Below, piece after piece: positions 24,148 through 32,833 of a stretch of 33,845 bases of DNA. The notes below the pieces were generated by a model, which was not told where the DNA came from, searched no databases, and saw only the letters and a program-made list of their open reading frames with translations. Within the stretch, counting starts at the first letter, position 1. Each line of letters begins with the position of its first letter. The stretch is taken from the NCBI GenBank assembly GCA_040220455.1, contig JAVJUS010000144.1:1-33845 (forward strand). The letters run 5' to 3'. The DNA is from JAVJUS01 sp040220455 (lineage in GTDB: Bacteria; Pseudomonadota; Alphaproteobacteria; DSM-16000; Inquilinaceae). The position numbers were made by a program, and so were the translations under genes.

Positions 24148-26244
24148 TTACGCGTCCGCCGAGGCGCGTCGGCGCCGCCGGCGACGCCTCTCTCCCGCCC
24201 CGGCCCCGGGATCGCCGCCACCGGGGCCCGGCTCGGGGATGTCGAGGATCGCGCGCAGCCGCTCGAACGGGGCGGTCTTGTGGGGGATCGCCATGGCCTC
24301 GACGAAGTGGCGCTGGAACGCCGGCTCGACGGCGGTCTCGACCTTCTCGATCCGGCGGACGACGCGCTCGATCTCCTCGCGCGCCGTCCGGTTGACCAGC
24401 GCGATCCGCGCACCCGTGCCCGCGGCGTTGCCGGGCGCGGCGACCCGGTCGAGCGGACAGTCCGGGATCATGCCCAGCAGCATGGCGTATTTCGGGTCGA
24501 TATTGCTGCCGAAGGCGCCGGCGAGCGCGATGCGATCGACGCTGTCGACGCCGAGCCGGTCCATCAGCAGCCGGATGCCGGCATAGAGCGCCGCCTTGGC
24601 CAGCTGGATCGCCCGGATGTCGGTCTGGGCGATCCGGATCTCCCGCCCCTCGCGCCGGTCGAGGACATAGGCGAAGGTCCGGCCATCCGCCACGATCCGG
24701 TCGGTGCGCGCGGCGGCCGCGCCGTCGATCACGCCGTCGGGCGTCAGCAGGCCGGCCAGGCGCATCTCCCCGATGACCTCGATGATGCCGGAGCCGCAGA
24801 TGCCGGTGACGCCCGTCTCCGCCACCGCCGCGTCGAAGCCCGGCTCGTCCGACCACAGGTCGCAGCCGATGACCTTGAGGCTCGGCTCCCCGGTGGCGGC
24901 GTCAATGCGCACCCTCTCGATCGCCCCCGGCGCGGCGCGCTGGCCGTCGGTGATCTGCGCGCCCTCGAAGGCCGGGCCGGTGGGCGAGGAGCAGGCGAGG
25001 AGCCGGTCCCTGTTGCCGAGCACGATCTCGGCGTTGGTGCCGACATCGACCAGCAGGCGGATCTCCTCGCCCAGATGCGGGCCCTCGGAGAGGACGACGG
25101 CGGCGGTGTCGGCGCCGACATGACCGGCGATGCAGGGCAGGACATAGGCGCGCGCGTCGGGGCTGATCTCCAGCCCGATCTCGGACGCCCAGACGTTGAT
25201 CGCCTGATCCGTGGCGAGCGCGAAGGGCGCGCCACCCAGCTCCACCGGATCGATGCCCAGCACCAGGTGATGCATGATCGGGTTGCCGACGACGGTGACC
25301 TCCAGGATCTGCTCGGGATCGACGCCCGCCTCGTGGGCGACCTGGAAGGCGAGCGTGTTCATGGCGACCCGGACCGAGCGGGTCAGCTCCGGCGCGCCGC
25401 CCGGGTTCATCATGATCCAGCTCACCCGGCTCATCAGGTCCTCGCCGAAGCGGATCTGCGGGTTCATCGCCCCGCCCGCGGCAAGCACCCGCCCCGTCTC
25501 CAGGTCGCAGAGATGGGCCGCGATCGTGGTCGAGCCGACGTCGAAGGCGATGCCGTAGACCTTGTCGACGAAGCCGGGCCAGACGCTGAGCAGGCGCACC
25601 CCCTCGCGCACGGCGACGGTGATCCGCCAGTCGCCGTCGCGCAGGGCCCGCTGCAGGAACTGCAGCACGCGCAGGTCGCAGGTCAGGTCGCTCAGCCCCC
25701 ATTGCCCGGCCAGCGCCCGCTCGACCCGGCGCAGGTCGCCCGAGGGGTCGTGCATGTCGGGCTCGGCGACCTCGATGAAGTGCAGCTTGACCGCCGGGTC
25801 GACGACGATGTCGCGGACCTCGGCGCGCTTGCGCACGACCTGCTTGTGGACCTGGCTCTCGGCCGGGACGTCGACGGCCAGGTCGCCCAGGATGCGCGCC
25901 TGGCAGGACAGCCGCCGGCCCTCGGCGAGGCCACGGCGGTCGGCGTAGCGCGCCTCCCCCGTCCCGGGCTCCGAGACATGCGCGGCCCGGCTGGTCAGCC
26001 CGTGCTTGTCGAACCGGCCCTCGGCGATGGTGCACTGGCAACGTCCGCAGATCGACCGGCCGCCGCACACGCTGTCGATGTCGACGCCGAGCCGGCGCGC
26101 CGCCTCCAGGACCGTGGTGCCGTAGGGCACGCGGCCCCGCCGGCCGGACGGGGTGAAGACGATCCGCGCCTCGCCCGCCGGCGCGGCGGGCGGCGGGTCG
26201 GGGACATCGGACGCGGGATCGGCCGGGGGCAGTATTTCCGCCAC
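24148..26244 (-). CDS. Reductive activase of corrinoid enzymes (2Fe-2S + ASKHA/DUF4445)
   Basis: ATP-driven, iron-sulfur protein that reduces inactive Co(II) corrinoid back to Co(I) in methyltransferase systems (RamA/RACE type). The N-terminal ferredoxin domain carries C60-x5-C66-x2-C69 and C113, a [2Fe-2S] pattern. A linker and the ASKHA-fold part follow: AFDVGSTTIAAHLCDLETG, LLVDVGTNAEIVLGN, GSGIIEVIGEM and IALAGAFGSNIDPKYAMLLGMIPD. The 698 residues end in a poly-Arg tail (eight Arg in a row). Start GTG 26242-26244 has GAGGAGG 6 bases before it. It lies 24 bases after the methyltetrahydrofolate methyltransferase stop, so the two form an operon. Confidence 0.92.
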   Translation of the reverse strand: MAEILPPADPASDVPDPPPAAPAGEARIVFTPSGRRGRVPYGTTVLEAARRLGVDIDSVCGGRSICGRCQCTIAEGRFDKHGLTSRAAHVSEPGTGEARYADRRGLAEGRRLSCQARILGDLAVDVPAESQVHKQVVRKRAEVRDIVVDPAVKLHFIEVAEPDMHDPSGDLRRVERALAGQWGLSDLTCDLRVLQFLQRALRDGDWRITVAVREGVRLLSVWPGFVDKVYGIAFDVGSTTIAAHLCDLETGRVLAAGGAMNPQIRFGEDLMSRVSWIMMNPGGAPELTRSVRVAMNTLAFQVAHEAGVDPEQILEVTVVGNPIMHHLVLGIDPVELGGAPFALATDQAINVWASEIGLEISPDARAYVLPCIAGHVGADTAAVVLSEGPHLGEEIRLLVDVGTNAEIVLGNRDRLLACSSPTGPAFEGAQITDGQRAAPGAIERVRIDAATGEPSLKVIGCDLWSDEPGFDAAVAETGVTGICGSGIIEVIGEMRLAGLLTPDGVIDGAAAARTDRIVADGRTFAYVLDRREGREIRIAQTDIRAIQLAKAALYAGIRLLMDRLGVDSVDRIALAGAFGSNIDPKYAMLLGMIPDCPLDRVAAPGNAAGTGARIALVNRTAREEIERVVRRIEKVETAVEPAFQRHFVEAMAIPHKTAPFERLRAILDIPEPGPGGGDPGAGAGERRRRRRRRASADA

Positions 26245-26268
26245 GGCGCGCCTCCTCTTCGGCCCCGG

Positions 26269-27198
26269 CTACTCGGCGGCGACCCGGCGGCGGCGGCGCT
26301 CGCCGCGCGCCCCGCGGCCGCCCTCGCCAGCCGTGGCGTCCTGGCCGGCCGGGGCCGGCTCGCGGTAGCGCCGGATCCAGCGCCGGCAGTCGGGGTCGAC
26401 GCCGTTGAGCACGTCCCCCGCGCGCACGCCGATCATGTCCTCCTCGTGCAGCGGGTTCATGATCGCGGAGGTCAGGCCCGCGCCCGACGCCATGGCGAGG
26501 AAGGCCATGTTGAGCCCGCGCCGGTTGGGCAGGCCGAAGGAGACGTTGGAGGCGCCACAGGTCGAGTTGACTCCCAGCTCCTCGCGCAGGCGGCGCAGCA
26601 GGTGGAAGACCTGGCGGCCCGCCGTGCCCATGGCGCCGATCGGCATGACCAGCGGGTCGACGACGATGTCCTCCCGCGGGATGCCGTGGTCGGCCGCGCG
26701 CTCGACGATCTTCTTGGCGACGGCGAAGCGGACATCCGGATCCTCGGAGATGCCCGTCTCGTCGTTGGAGATGGCGACGACGGCGCAGCCGCATTTCTTC
26801 ACCAAGGGAAGGACCGCCTCCAGGCGCTCGTCCTCGCCGGTGACGGAGTTCAGCAGCGGCTTGCCTCGATAGGCCTCCAGCCCGGCGACCAGCGCCTCGT
26901 GCACCGAGCTGTCGATCGACAGGGGCACATCGGTGATCGACTGCACCAGCCGGATAGTGTCGGCCAGGATGCTGGGCTCGTCGGCCAGCGGGATGCCCGC
27001 GTTGACGTCGAGCATGCGGGCCCCGGCGGCGACCTGGGCCAGCGCGTCGGCCTCGACCGTGGAGAAGTCGCCGGCCGCCATCTCGGCCGCGAGGCGCTTG
27101 CGCCCGGTCGGGTTGATCCGTTCGCCGATCACGCAGAACGGCTGATCGAAGCCGATGACGACCTCCCGGGTCGCCGAGGATACGACGGTACGGCTCAT
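26269..27198 (-). CDS. Methyltetrahydrofolate:corrinoid methyltransferase (pterin-binding)
   Basis: TIM-barrel enzyme of the DHPS-like pterin-binding family. It exchanges methyl groups between a corrinoid protein and tetrahydrofolate. Hallmarks are FCVIGERINPTGRK, ARMLDVNAG, PLSIDSSVHEAL, KPLLNSVTGE, VVDPLVMPIGA and GASNVSFGLPNRRGLN. The start ATG 27196-27198 (MSRTVVSSATREVVIGFDQP) matches family openings. 18 extra upstream codons are unlikely. The last roughly 25 residues are Gly/Arg-rich and end RRRRRVAAE, outside the barrel. In this window the natural partner is the corrinoid protein at 30088-30807; cobalamin-dependent MetH or acetogenic CFeSP partners are absent. Confidence 0.92.
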   Translation of the reverse strand: MSRTVVSSATREVVIGFDQPFCVIGERINPTGRKRLAAEMAAGDFSTVEADALAQVAAGARMLDVNAGIPLADEPSILADTIRLVQSITDVPLSIDSSVHEALVAGLEAYRGKPLLNSVTGEDERLEAVLPLVKKCGCAVVAISNDETGISEDPDVRFAVAKKIVERAADHGIPREDIVVDPLVMPIGAMGTAGRQVFHLLRRLREELGVNSTCGASNVSFGLPNRRGLNMAFLAMASGAGLTSAIMNPLHEEDMIGVRAGDVLNGVDPDCRRWIRRYREPAPAGQDATAGEGGRGARGERRRRRVAAE

Positions 27199-27392
27199 GA
27201 CACCCCGCGCCTTTTCCGGCCTGTCCGTGGCGGCCCGCGACTTACGGGCCAATTCTGTCGATCACGGTAAGCCCTTGGCCGCAGGACAGGATCGCCGCCG
27301 CGCGGCATCGACTGGCGTCGGGGCGACAGGGGCGCACGCCACCGGCCCCGTGCTCCCTTGACACCGGGGCGCCGCCGGCGTGCGCTGGGGCC

Positions 27393-28766
27393 ATGCTGGC
27401 GCCGCTCGGCCATCGGACCTATCGCCATCTCTTCGCCGCCCAGGTGGTCGCGCTGGTCGGCACGGGGCTGACGACGGTCGCGCTCGGTCTGCTCGCCTAC
27501 GACCTGGCCGGCGGGCGGGCCGGCGCGTTGCTGGGCACGGCGCTGGCGCTAACGATGGGGGCCTTTGTCACGTTCGCGCCGCTGGTGGGCGCGATCGCCC
27601 ACCGGCTGCCGCGCCGCGCCTTCCTGGTCGGTCTCGATCTCGGCCGCGCCGGGGTCGTCGTCCTGCTGCCCTTCGTCACCGAGGTCTGGCAGGTCTACGC
27701 CCTGATCCTCGCGCTCAACGGCGCGTCGGCGGCGTTCACCCCGACCTTCCAGGCGACGATTCCCGACTCGCTGGAGGACGAGAAGACCTATACCGAGGCC
27801 CTGTCGCTGTCGCGCCTCGCCTACGACCTCGAGAACCTGCTGAGCCCGGCGCTGGCCGGCCTGGCGCTCGCCGCCATCGCGTTTGACGGCCTGTTCGTGG
27901 CGACGGCGGCGGGATTCCTCGTCTCGGCCGGGCTCGTCCTCTCCGTGCGCCTGCCGGCCGCGCGCGAGCCGGAGCGGGCGCCGGGTGTCCTCGCTAACCT
28001 GACCGCGGGCCTGCGGATCTATCTGAACACGCCGCGGCTGCGCGGGCTGCTGGCGTTGGCGCTCGCGGTCTCGGCGGCCGGGGCGATGGTGATCGTCAAC
28101 ACGGTCGTCTATGTCCGCGACCGGCTGGGTGGCGGCGAGGCGGAGGTGGCCTGGATGCTCGCCGCCTCGGGCGCCGGCTCGATGATCGTGGCGCTCTCCC
28201 TGCCCCGCCTGCTGGAGCGCGTGCCGGAGCGCGCGGCCATGCTCGCGGGCGGCGGCACACTCGCGATCGGGACGGCGGCGGGGCTCCTGGCGCCAGGCCT
28301 TGCCGGGCTGGCCGCCTTGTGGCTCGTGCTCGGCGCCGGCATGGCCCTGGTCCAGACGCCGGCGGGCCGGCTGCTGCGCCGCTCCGCCCATGCGGGCGAC
28401 CGGCCGGCGGTCTTCTCCGCCCAGTTCGCCCTGTCGCACGCCTGCTGGCTCGTCACCTATCCGCTGGCGGGGTGGCTCGGGGCCGAAGTCGGGCTCGCCG
28501 CGGCGTTCGCGGTGCTGGCGGCGCTCGCCCTGCTGGGCACGGCGGCGGCAGCCACGCTCTGGCCGCCGGGCGATCCGATCGAGATCGAGCACATCCACCC
28601 GGGCGGCGCGCACGAGCACCTGCACGTCCACGACGCCCACCACCAGCACGCGCACGAAGGCTGGGAAGGCCCGGAGCCGCACCGGCACCCGCACCGCCAC
28701 CGCCCGATGCGCCATCGCCACCCGGTCGTGATCGACCTGCACCACCCGGTCTGGCCGGACCGGTAG
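27393..28766 (+). CDS. MFS transporter with histidine-rich cytosolic tail
   Basis: A 457-residue major facilitator permease of the EntS-like (MFS_3) kind. It starts MLAPLGHRTYRHLFAAQVVALVGTG, with about 10-12 hydrophobic spans up to residue 390. The C-terminal 64 residues (394-457) contain 18 histidines, including HEHLHVHDAHHQHAH and HRHPHRHRPMRHRH, and end in VIDLHHPVWPDR. Such tails often bind Zn, Ni or Co, but the cargo here is unknown. It is divergent from the methyltransferase-activase pair and convergent with the 'virulence factor' gene. It thus splits the corrinoid cluster on the opposite strand. A related role (corrinoid, cobalt or substrate traffic) is possible but not shown. Confidence 0.88.
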   Translation: MLAPLGHRTYRHLFAAQVVALVGTGLTTVALGLLAYDLAGGRAGALLGTALALTMGAFVTFAPLVGAIAHRLPRRAFLVGLDLGRAGVVVLLPFVTEVWQVYALILALNGASAAFTPTFQATIPDSLEDEKTYTEALSLSRLAYDLENLLSPALAGLALAAIAFDGLFVATAAGFLVSAGLVLSVRLPAAREPERAPGVLANLTAGLRIYLNTPRLRGLLALALAVSAAGAMVIVNTVVYVRDRLGGGEAEVAWMLAASGAGSMIVALSLPRLLERVPERAAMLAGGGTLAIGTAAGLLAPGLAGLAALWLVLGAGMALVQTPAGRLLRRSAHAGDRPAVFSAQFALSHACWLVTYPLAGWLGAEVGLAAAFAVLAALALLGTAAAATLWPPGDPIEIEHIHPGGAHEHLHVHDAHHQHAHEGWEGPEPHRHPHRHRPMRHRHPVVIDLHHPVWPDR

Positions 28767-28841
28767 GAGGGCGCGTCGGGATCGCTGTCGCTCTCGCGAC
28801 CCTGGGGCGCCCCTCGCACCCGCCCTGCCCGATTTCTTCAG

Positions 28842-28978
28842 CCGTCATCCCGGCCGCAGCGAAGCGAAGAGCCGGGATCTCGATGGCTCCCGCTCCGGCG
28901 CACCATGGATCCCGGGTCGTGAGGCTCGCCACCCACGGACCTACGGTCCGTGGGCTCACTTAGCGCCCGGGATGACGG
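28842..28978. repeat. Composite palindromic extragenic element
   Basis: Outer 12-base inverted repeat CCGTCATCCCGG (28842-28853) / CCGGGATGACGG (28967-28978). Inside are an 8-base pair CCGGGATC (28872-28879) / GATCCCGG (28908-28915) and a perfect 10-bp hairpin CCCACGGACC (28932-28941) / GGTCCGTGGG (28945-28954). It fills most of the 237-base gap between converging genes. Its outer arms resemble dispersed palindromes common in alphaproteobacterial genomes. No ORF is present. Confidence 0.75.
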
Positions 28979-29003
28979 TCGAACTCGAGGGCCGCGGTAT
29001 TGA

Positions 29004-29303
29004 TCACTCCCGCCCCCCGTTCGCCACCACGGCCTTCAGGCGGGCGTCGTCCCAATCCGCCTCGAGCCGGGCGGCGGCGGCGCGGGCCTCGGCCTCCAGG
29101 TCGTCGCCGCAGGGCACGGGCGGCGCCTTGATCCAGTCGGCCAGATAGGCATCCGTGTCGGCGGCCTTGCCGCGCATGGCGGCGCGGTCGATCGCCTCCT
29201 GGAAGCGGTCGGCCAGCAGCACCTTCGCCTGGTCGCGCCGGCCGCGCCGGGCGATCACCTGGGACGGGATCGACCGCCAGGAGACGACGATCAGCTCGGC
29301 CAC
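29004..29303 (-). CDS. Small 'virulence factor' family protein (PF13769-like), corrinoid-cluster accessory
   Basis: A 99-residue, highly charged soluble protein starting MAELIVVSWRSIPSQVIARRG, followed by FQEAIDRAAMRGKAADTDAYLADW and an Arg/Glu helix. I recognise it as the family automatically named 'virulence factor'. That name says nothing about function, and the protein typically sits beside MttB-type methyltransferase genes. Start GTG 29301-29303, 24 bases after the DUF1638 stop. The intergenic bases are mostly a run of 13 G (minus strand), leaving GAGGC as the nearest ribosome-site-like sequence. Last gene of the mttB-side operon. Role unknown; a folate- or corrinoid-related helper is only inferred from context. 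Confidence 0.75.
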   Translation of the reverse strand: MAELIVVSWRSIPSQVIARRGRRDQAKVLLADRFQEAIDRAAMRGKAADTDAYLADWIKAPPVPCGDDLEAEARAAAARLEADWDDARLKAVVANGGRE

Positions 29304-29312
29304 GGCGCCTCG

Positions 29313-29325
29313 CCCCCCCCCCCCC
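29313..29325. repeat. Poly-C/poly-G homopolymer of 13
   Basis: Thirteen C in a row on the plus strand, hence G13 in the direction of transcription. It sits between the DUF1638 stop and the GTG start of the next gene. The length could vary by slippage, or be miscounted in sequencing. Confidence 0.85.
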
Positions 29326-29327
29326 GG

Positions 29328-30062
29328 CTATTCGGCGGCCATGACGGCGGGCGCCGGATCGGCCGCGGGCGCGGCGGCGCGGGCGACGAAGCCGGCGAGC
29401 TCACCCATCCCCGTCGCCCGGACCTCCAGAACGAGGCCCAGCCGCGCCGCCGCCGCCGCCGCGCGGGCGCGGAGGTCGGCGTCGTCGCTCTGGGCCAGAT
29501 AGACGACCCGGCGGTAGTTGCCGAAGAACAGGCCGAGCAGCGCCGGATGCCGGTCGAGCTGCAGGCCCTTCACGATCAGCGTGTCGAAATGCCGGACCAG
29601 GTAGTCGGTCAGGAAGAAGCTGCCGGGCTCCTCGTCCATCAGCGCGTCGAAGGCCGGGCGCGTCGCGAAAGTGGCGTAGCAGTGTGGCCCCGGCAGGCGC
29701 TCGACGCCATGGGCCGTACAGACCCGATCGATGCCGCCGCCGGTGCCGCAATCGGCATAGGCGACGAGGATGCGGTCGTGCCCGGCGGCCCGGCCCGCCC
29801 GGATCGCCCGGTCGAGGGCGTCGGGCAGCCGTTCGGGGCGGTTGTGCAGCTTGGCGGGCAGGCAGACGAGGCGGACCGGCGCCGGCCCGCAGGCGTCGTC
29901 CGCGGCACCGGGCCGGTCGAGCAGGTCCAGGATCTCGCGCGCCAGGGCGCCGCAGCCGATGATCAGCGTCGTGCCCGGCCCCGCCGCCGCGCGGCCGGGG
30001 CGCGGCCGGCGTGCCGCGTCGGTCGGAGGCGTGGTCGGTGGGGCGGTCCCGACAATGGCCAT
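29328..30062 (-). CDS. DUF1638 family protein, corrinoid-cluster accessory of unknown function
   Basis: A 244-residue soluble protein. After a Pro/Arg-rich lead (1-30) comes TLIIGCGALAREILDLL (C37), then VRLVCLPAKLHNRPERLPDAL (C67, H73), ILVAYADCGTGGGIDRVC (C105, C115) and ERLPGPHCYATFA (H127, C128). The cysteines and histidines cluster in the blocks that look most conserved, so metal or corrinoid contact is plausible though unproven. The start ATG 30060-30062 has GGAGGG 8 bases before it. It is 25 bases after the corrinoid protein gene and surely in its operon. No biochemical role is known to me. Confidence 0.82.
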   Translation of the reverse strand: MAIVGTAPPTTPPTDAARRPRPGRAAAGPGTTLIIGCGALAREILDLLDRPGAADDACGPAPVRLVCLPAKLHNRPERLPDALDRAIRAGRAAGHDRILVAYADCGTGGGIDRVCTAHGVERLPGPHCYATFATRPAFDALMDEEPGSFFLTDYLVRHFDTLIVKGLQLDRHPALLGLFFGNYRRVVYLAQSDDADLRARAAAAAARLGLVLEVRATGMGELAGFVARAAAPAADPAPAVMAAE

Positions 30063-30087
30063 GACGCCGGCCCTCCGCCGTCCGGGC

Positions 30088-30807
<720 letters not shown>

Positions 30808-30912
30808 CGCACTACCCTTCCCGAAGTCGCCGAGGCCGCGTCGCGCGGCGTGTCCGTCATGGCCCAGGATGCTACGAGCACCCGGGGGCCCCGCTATTGC
30901 CGGCGCGACCGG

Positions 30913-30970
30913 CCGTGTCGTGCCGGCGACACGGCTGTCGGCGCGAACGGCGTAGTGGCCCTGCGGCCAC
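30913..30970 (-). other. Two hairpins in the mttB-corrinoid protein gap
   Basis: CCGTGTCG (30913-30920) / CGACACGG (30927-30934) is a perfect 8-bp stem with a 6-base loop. GTGGCC (30955-30960) / GGCCAC (30965-30970) is a 6-bp stem with a 4-base loop. They fall just after the mttB stop and have no T-run. They could stabilise the mttB message end or cause partial termination ahead of the corrinoid gene. Confidence 0.4.
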
Positions 30971-30975
30971 GCCGC

Positions 30976-32616
30976 TCACGAACTCCAAGTGTCCGGCATC
31001 TCGCCGCGCCGCCGGGCGACGAAGGCGTCGAGCGCCTCGGCCACGCCCGGGTCGATCGGCGGGGCCTGGTATTCGGCCAGCCAGCGCTTCCAGACGGCAT
31101 GGGCGCGCTGGGTGGCGTCGCGCGCGCCCTCGGCCTCCCACTGCTCGAAGCTGTTGTTGTCGGCGATCGTCGAGCGATAGAAGGCCGTCTCGAAATTCGC
31201 CCGGGTATGGGCGCAGCCGAGATAGTGGCTGCCCGGCCCGACCTCGCGGATCGCGTCCATGGCCTGCCCGTTCCCCGACAGGTCGACGCCGCCGGCGATC
31301 ACCTGGAGCATGCCGAGCTGGTCGGCATCCATGACGAACTTCTCGTAGGACGCCACCAGCCCACCCTCGAGCCAGCCGGCCGCGTGAAGCACGAAGTTGA
31401 CGCCGGCGAGCAGCGTCGGCTGCATGGTCGCCGCGCTTTCGTAGGCGGCCTGGGCATCGGGCAGCTTGGCGCCGCACAGCGACCCGCCGGAGCGGAACGG
31501 CACGCCCAGCCGGCGGGCCAGCGCCGCCGCGCCGTAGAGCACCAGCGCCGGCTCCGGCGTGCCGAAGGTGGGCGCGCCCGACTGCATCGACATGGAACTG
31601 GCGAAGGAGCCGAAGACGACCGGCGCGCCGGGGCGCACGATCTGGGCGAAGGCCATGCCGGCCATCGCCTCGGCCAGCGTCTGGGCCAGCGTGCCGGCGA
31701 CCGTCACCGGCGCCATGGCACCGGCCAGGATGAACGGCGTGACGATGCAGGCCTGCCCCGCCCGGGCATAGACCTTGAGGGCGCCCAGCATGGTGCCGTC
31801 GAAGGTCATCGGCGAGTTGGCGTTGATCAGGTTGATCACGCAGACATTCTCGTCGACGAAGCGCTCGCCGAAGACGATCCGGGCCATCGCCACCGTGTCC
31901 TCGGCGCGCTCCGGCGCGGTGACCGAGCCCATGAACGGCTTGTCGGACAGGGTCAGGTGCGCCTTGACCATCTCCAGGTGGCGCTTGTTGACCGGATGGT
32001 CGGTGGGTTCGCACACGGTGCCGCCGGAGTGGTGGATCGCCGGCGCGGTGTAGGCGAGCTTCACGAAATTCTCGAAGTCCTCGAGCGTCGCATAGCGCCG
32101 GCCACGATCCAGGTCGCGCACGAAGGGCGGGCCGTAGACCGGGGCGAAGACCGTGTGGTCGCCGCCGATGACGACGCTGCGCTCCGGATTGCGCGCCGCC
32201 TGGGTGAACTGCCGGGGCGCGCTCGCCAGCAGGGATCTGGCGAGCCCGCGCGGGATGTGCACCCGCGTGCCGCGGACATCGGCCCCGGCGCCGCGCCAGA
32301 GCTCGAGCGCTTCGGCGTCCTCGCGGAACTCGATGCCGACCTCTTCCAGCAGGGTCTCGGCATTGGCCTCGATCGTCGCCAGGCCCTCCTCGCTCAGCAC
32401 CTCGAAGACCGGCACCGAGCGGGTGATGTAGGCGACGCGGGAGACCGGCGCGGCCCGGCGCGCGGCCTGGCGCGCCTCCCGACCGCCGCCCCGGCCGCGG
32501 CGTGCGCGGGGCTCGACGGCGTCGGCCGGGCCGGCATCGGTGGCGGCCGGACCGGCGGTGGAAACGGCCGAAGCGGGATCGGCGAGAGAGGCGGTGGGGG
32601 TGGCGGGCTCGTCCAT
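30976..32616 (-). CDS. Trimethylamine methyltransferase (MttB) superfamily protein, non-pyrrolysine
   Basis: A 546-residue TIM-barrel methyltransferase of the MttB superfamily. It moves a methyl group from a quaternary amine to a Co(I) corrinoid protein. Typical blocks are ANAETLLEEVGIEF, HHSGGTVCEPTDHPVNKRHLE, INLINANSPMTFDGTMLGAL and FGSFASSMSMQSGAPTFGTPE, then GAKLPDAQAAYES. The frame has no internal amber codon, so unlike archaeal MttB it does not use pyrrolysine. Members of this kind act on glycine betaine or related betaines; the substrate here cannot be told. Residues 1-60 form a disordered lead with an Arg-rich patch (37-60). The ATG 32614-32616 follows GGAG by 8 bases. Confidence 0.93.
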   Translation of the reverse strand: MDEPATPTASLADPASAVSTAGPAATDAGPADAVEPRARRGRGGGREARQAARRAAPVSRVAYITRSVPVFEVLSEEGLATIEANAETLLEEVGIEFREDAEALELWRGAGADVRGTRVHIPRGLARSLLASAPRQFTQAARNPERSVVIGGDHTVFAPVYGPPFVRDLDRGRRYATLEDFENFVKLAYTAPAIHHSGGTVCEPTDHPVNKRHLEMVKAHLTLSDKPFMGSVTAPERAEDTVAMARIVFGERFVDENVCVINLINANSPMTFDGTMLGALKVYARAGQACIVTPFILAGAMAPVTVAGTLAQTLAEAMAGMAFAQIVRPGAPVVFGSFASSMSMQSGAPTFGTPEPALVLYGAAALARRLGVPFRSGGSLCGAKLPDAQAAYESAATMQPTLLAGVNFVLHAAGWLEGGLVASYEKFVMDADQLGMLQVIAGGVDLSGNGQAMDAIREVGPGSHYLGCAHTRANFETAFYRSTIADNNSFEQWEAEGARDATQRAHAVWKRWLAEYQAPPIDPGVAEALDAFVARRRGEMPDTWSS

Positions 32617-32833
32617 GGCACGACTCCGAGCGACGGATATCCCGATGATCGGAGCGCGAAGTCCGACCCGTCCCGTCGGAATGCGACGGCGGCTGTCGCG
32701 CGTGCGCCAAGGGCTCTTTCCGGTGTCGAGTGGCCCCAATTCCATACGCCATGCAGGGTTGACCGCGGCGGCGGCGGATGCGAAGCGCAGGGTTCCGCGA
32801 CCGTCCACGAAGCCGCCTAGGCCCCGCCGAGAC

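Noticed and set aside
27358..27363. TTGACA as a -35 box for the MFS gene
   Set aside because: A perfect -35 hexamer, but no acceptable -10 box lies 16-18 bases downstream, where the sequence is GC-rich. Not strong enough to list.
30976..32616. Pyrrolysine-containing MttB
   Set aside because: The frame contains no internal TAG and is full length, so it is a non-pyrrolysine member.
32617..32833. Sigma-54 promoter or cobalamin riboswitch upstream of mttB
   Set aside because: GG/GC pairs with -24/-12 spacing were sought but not found in a convincing form, and no B12-box-like sequence or long fold is visible.
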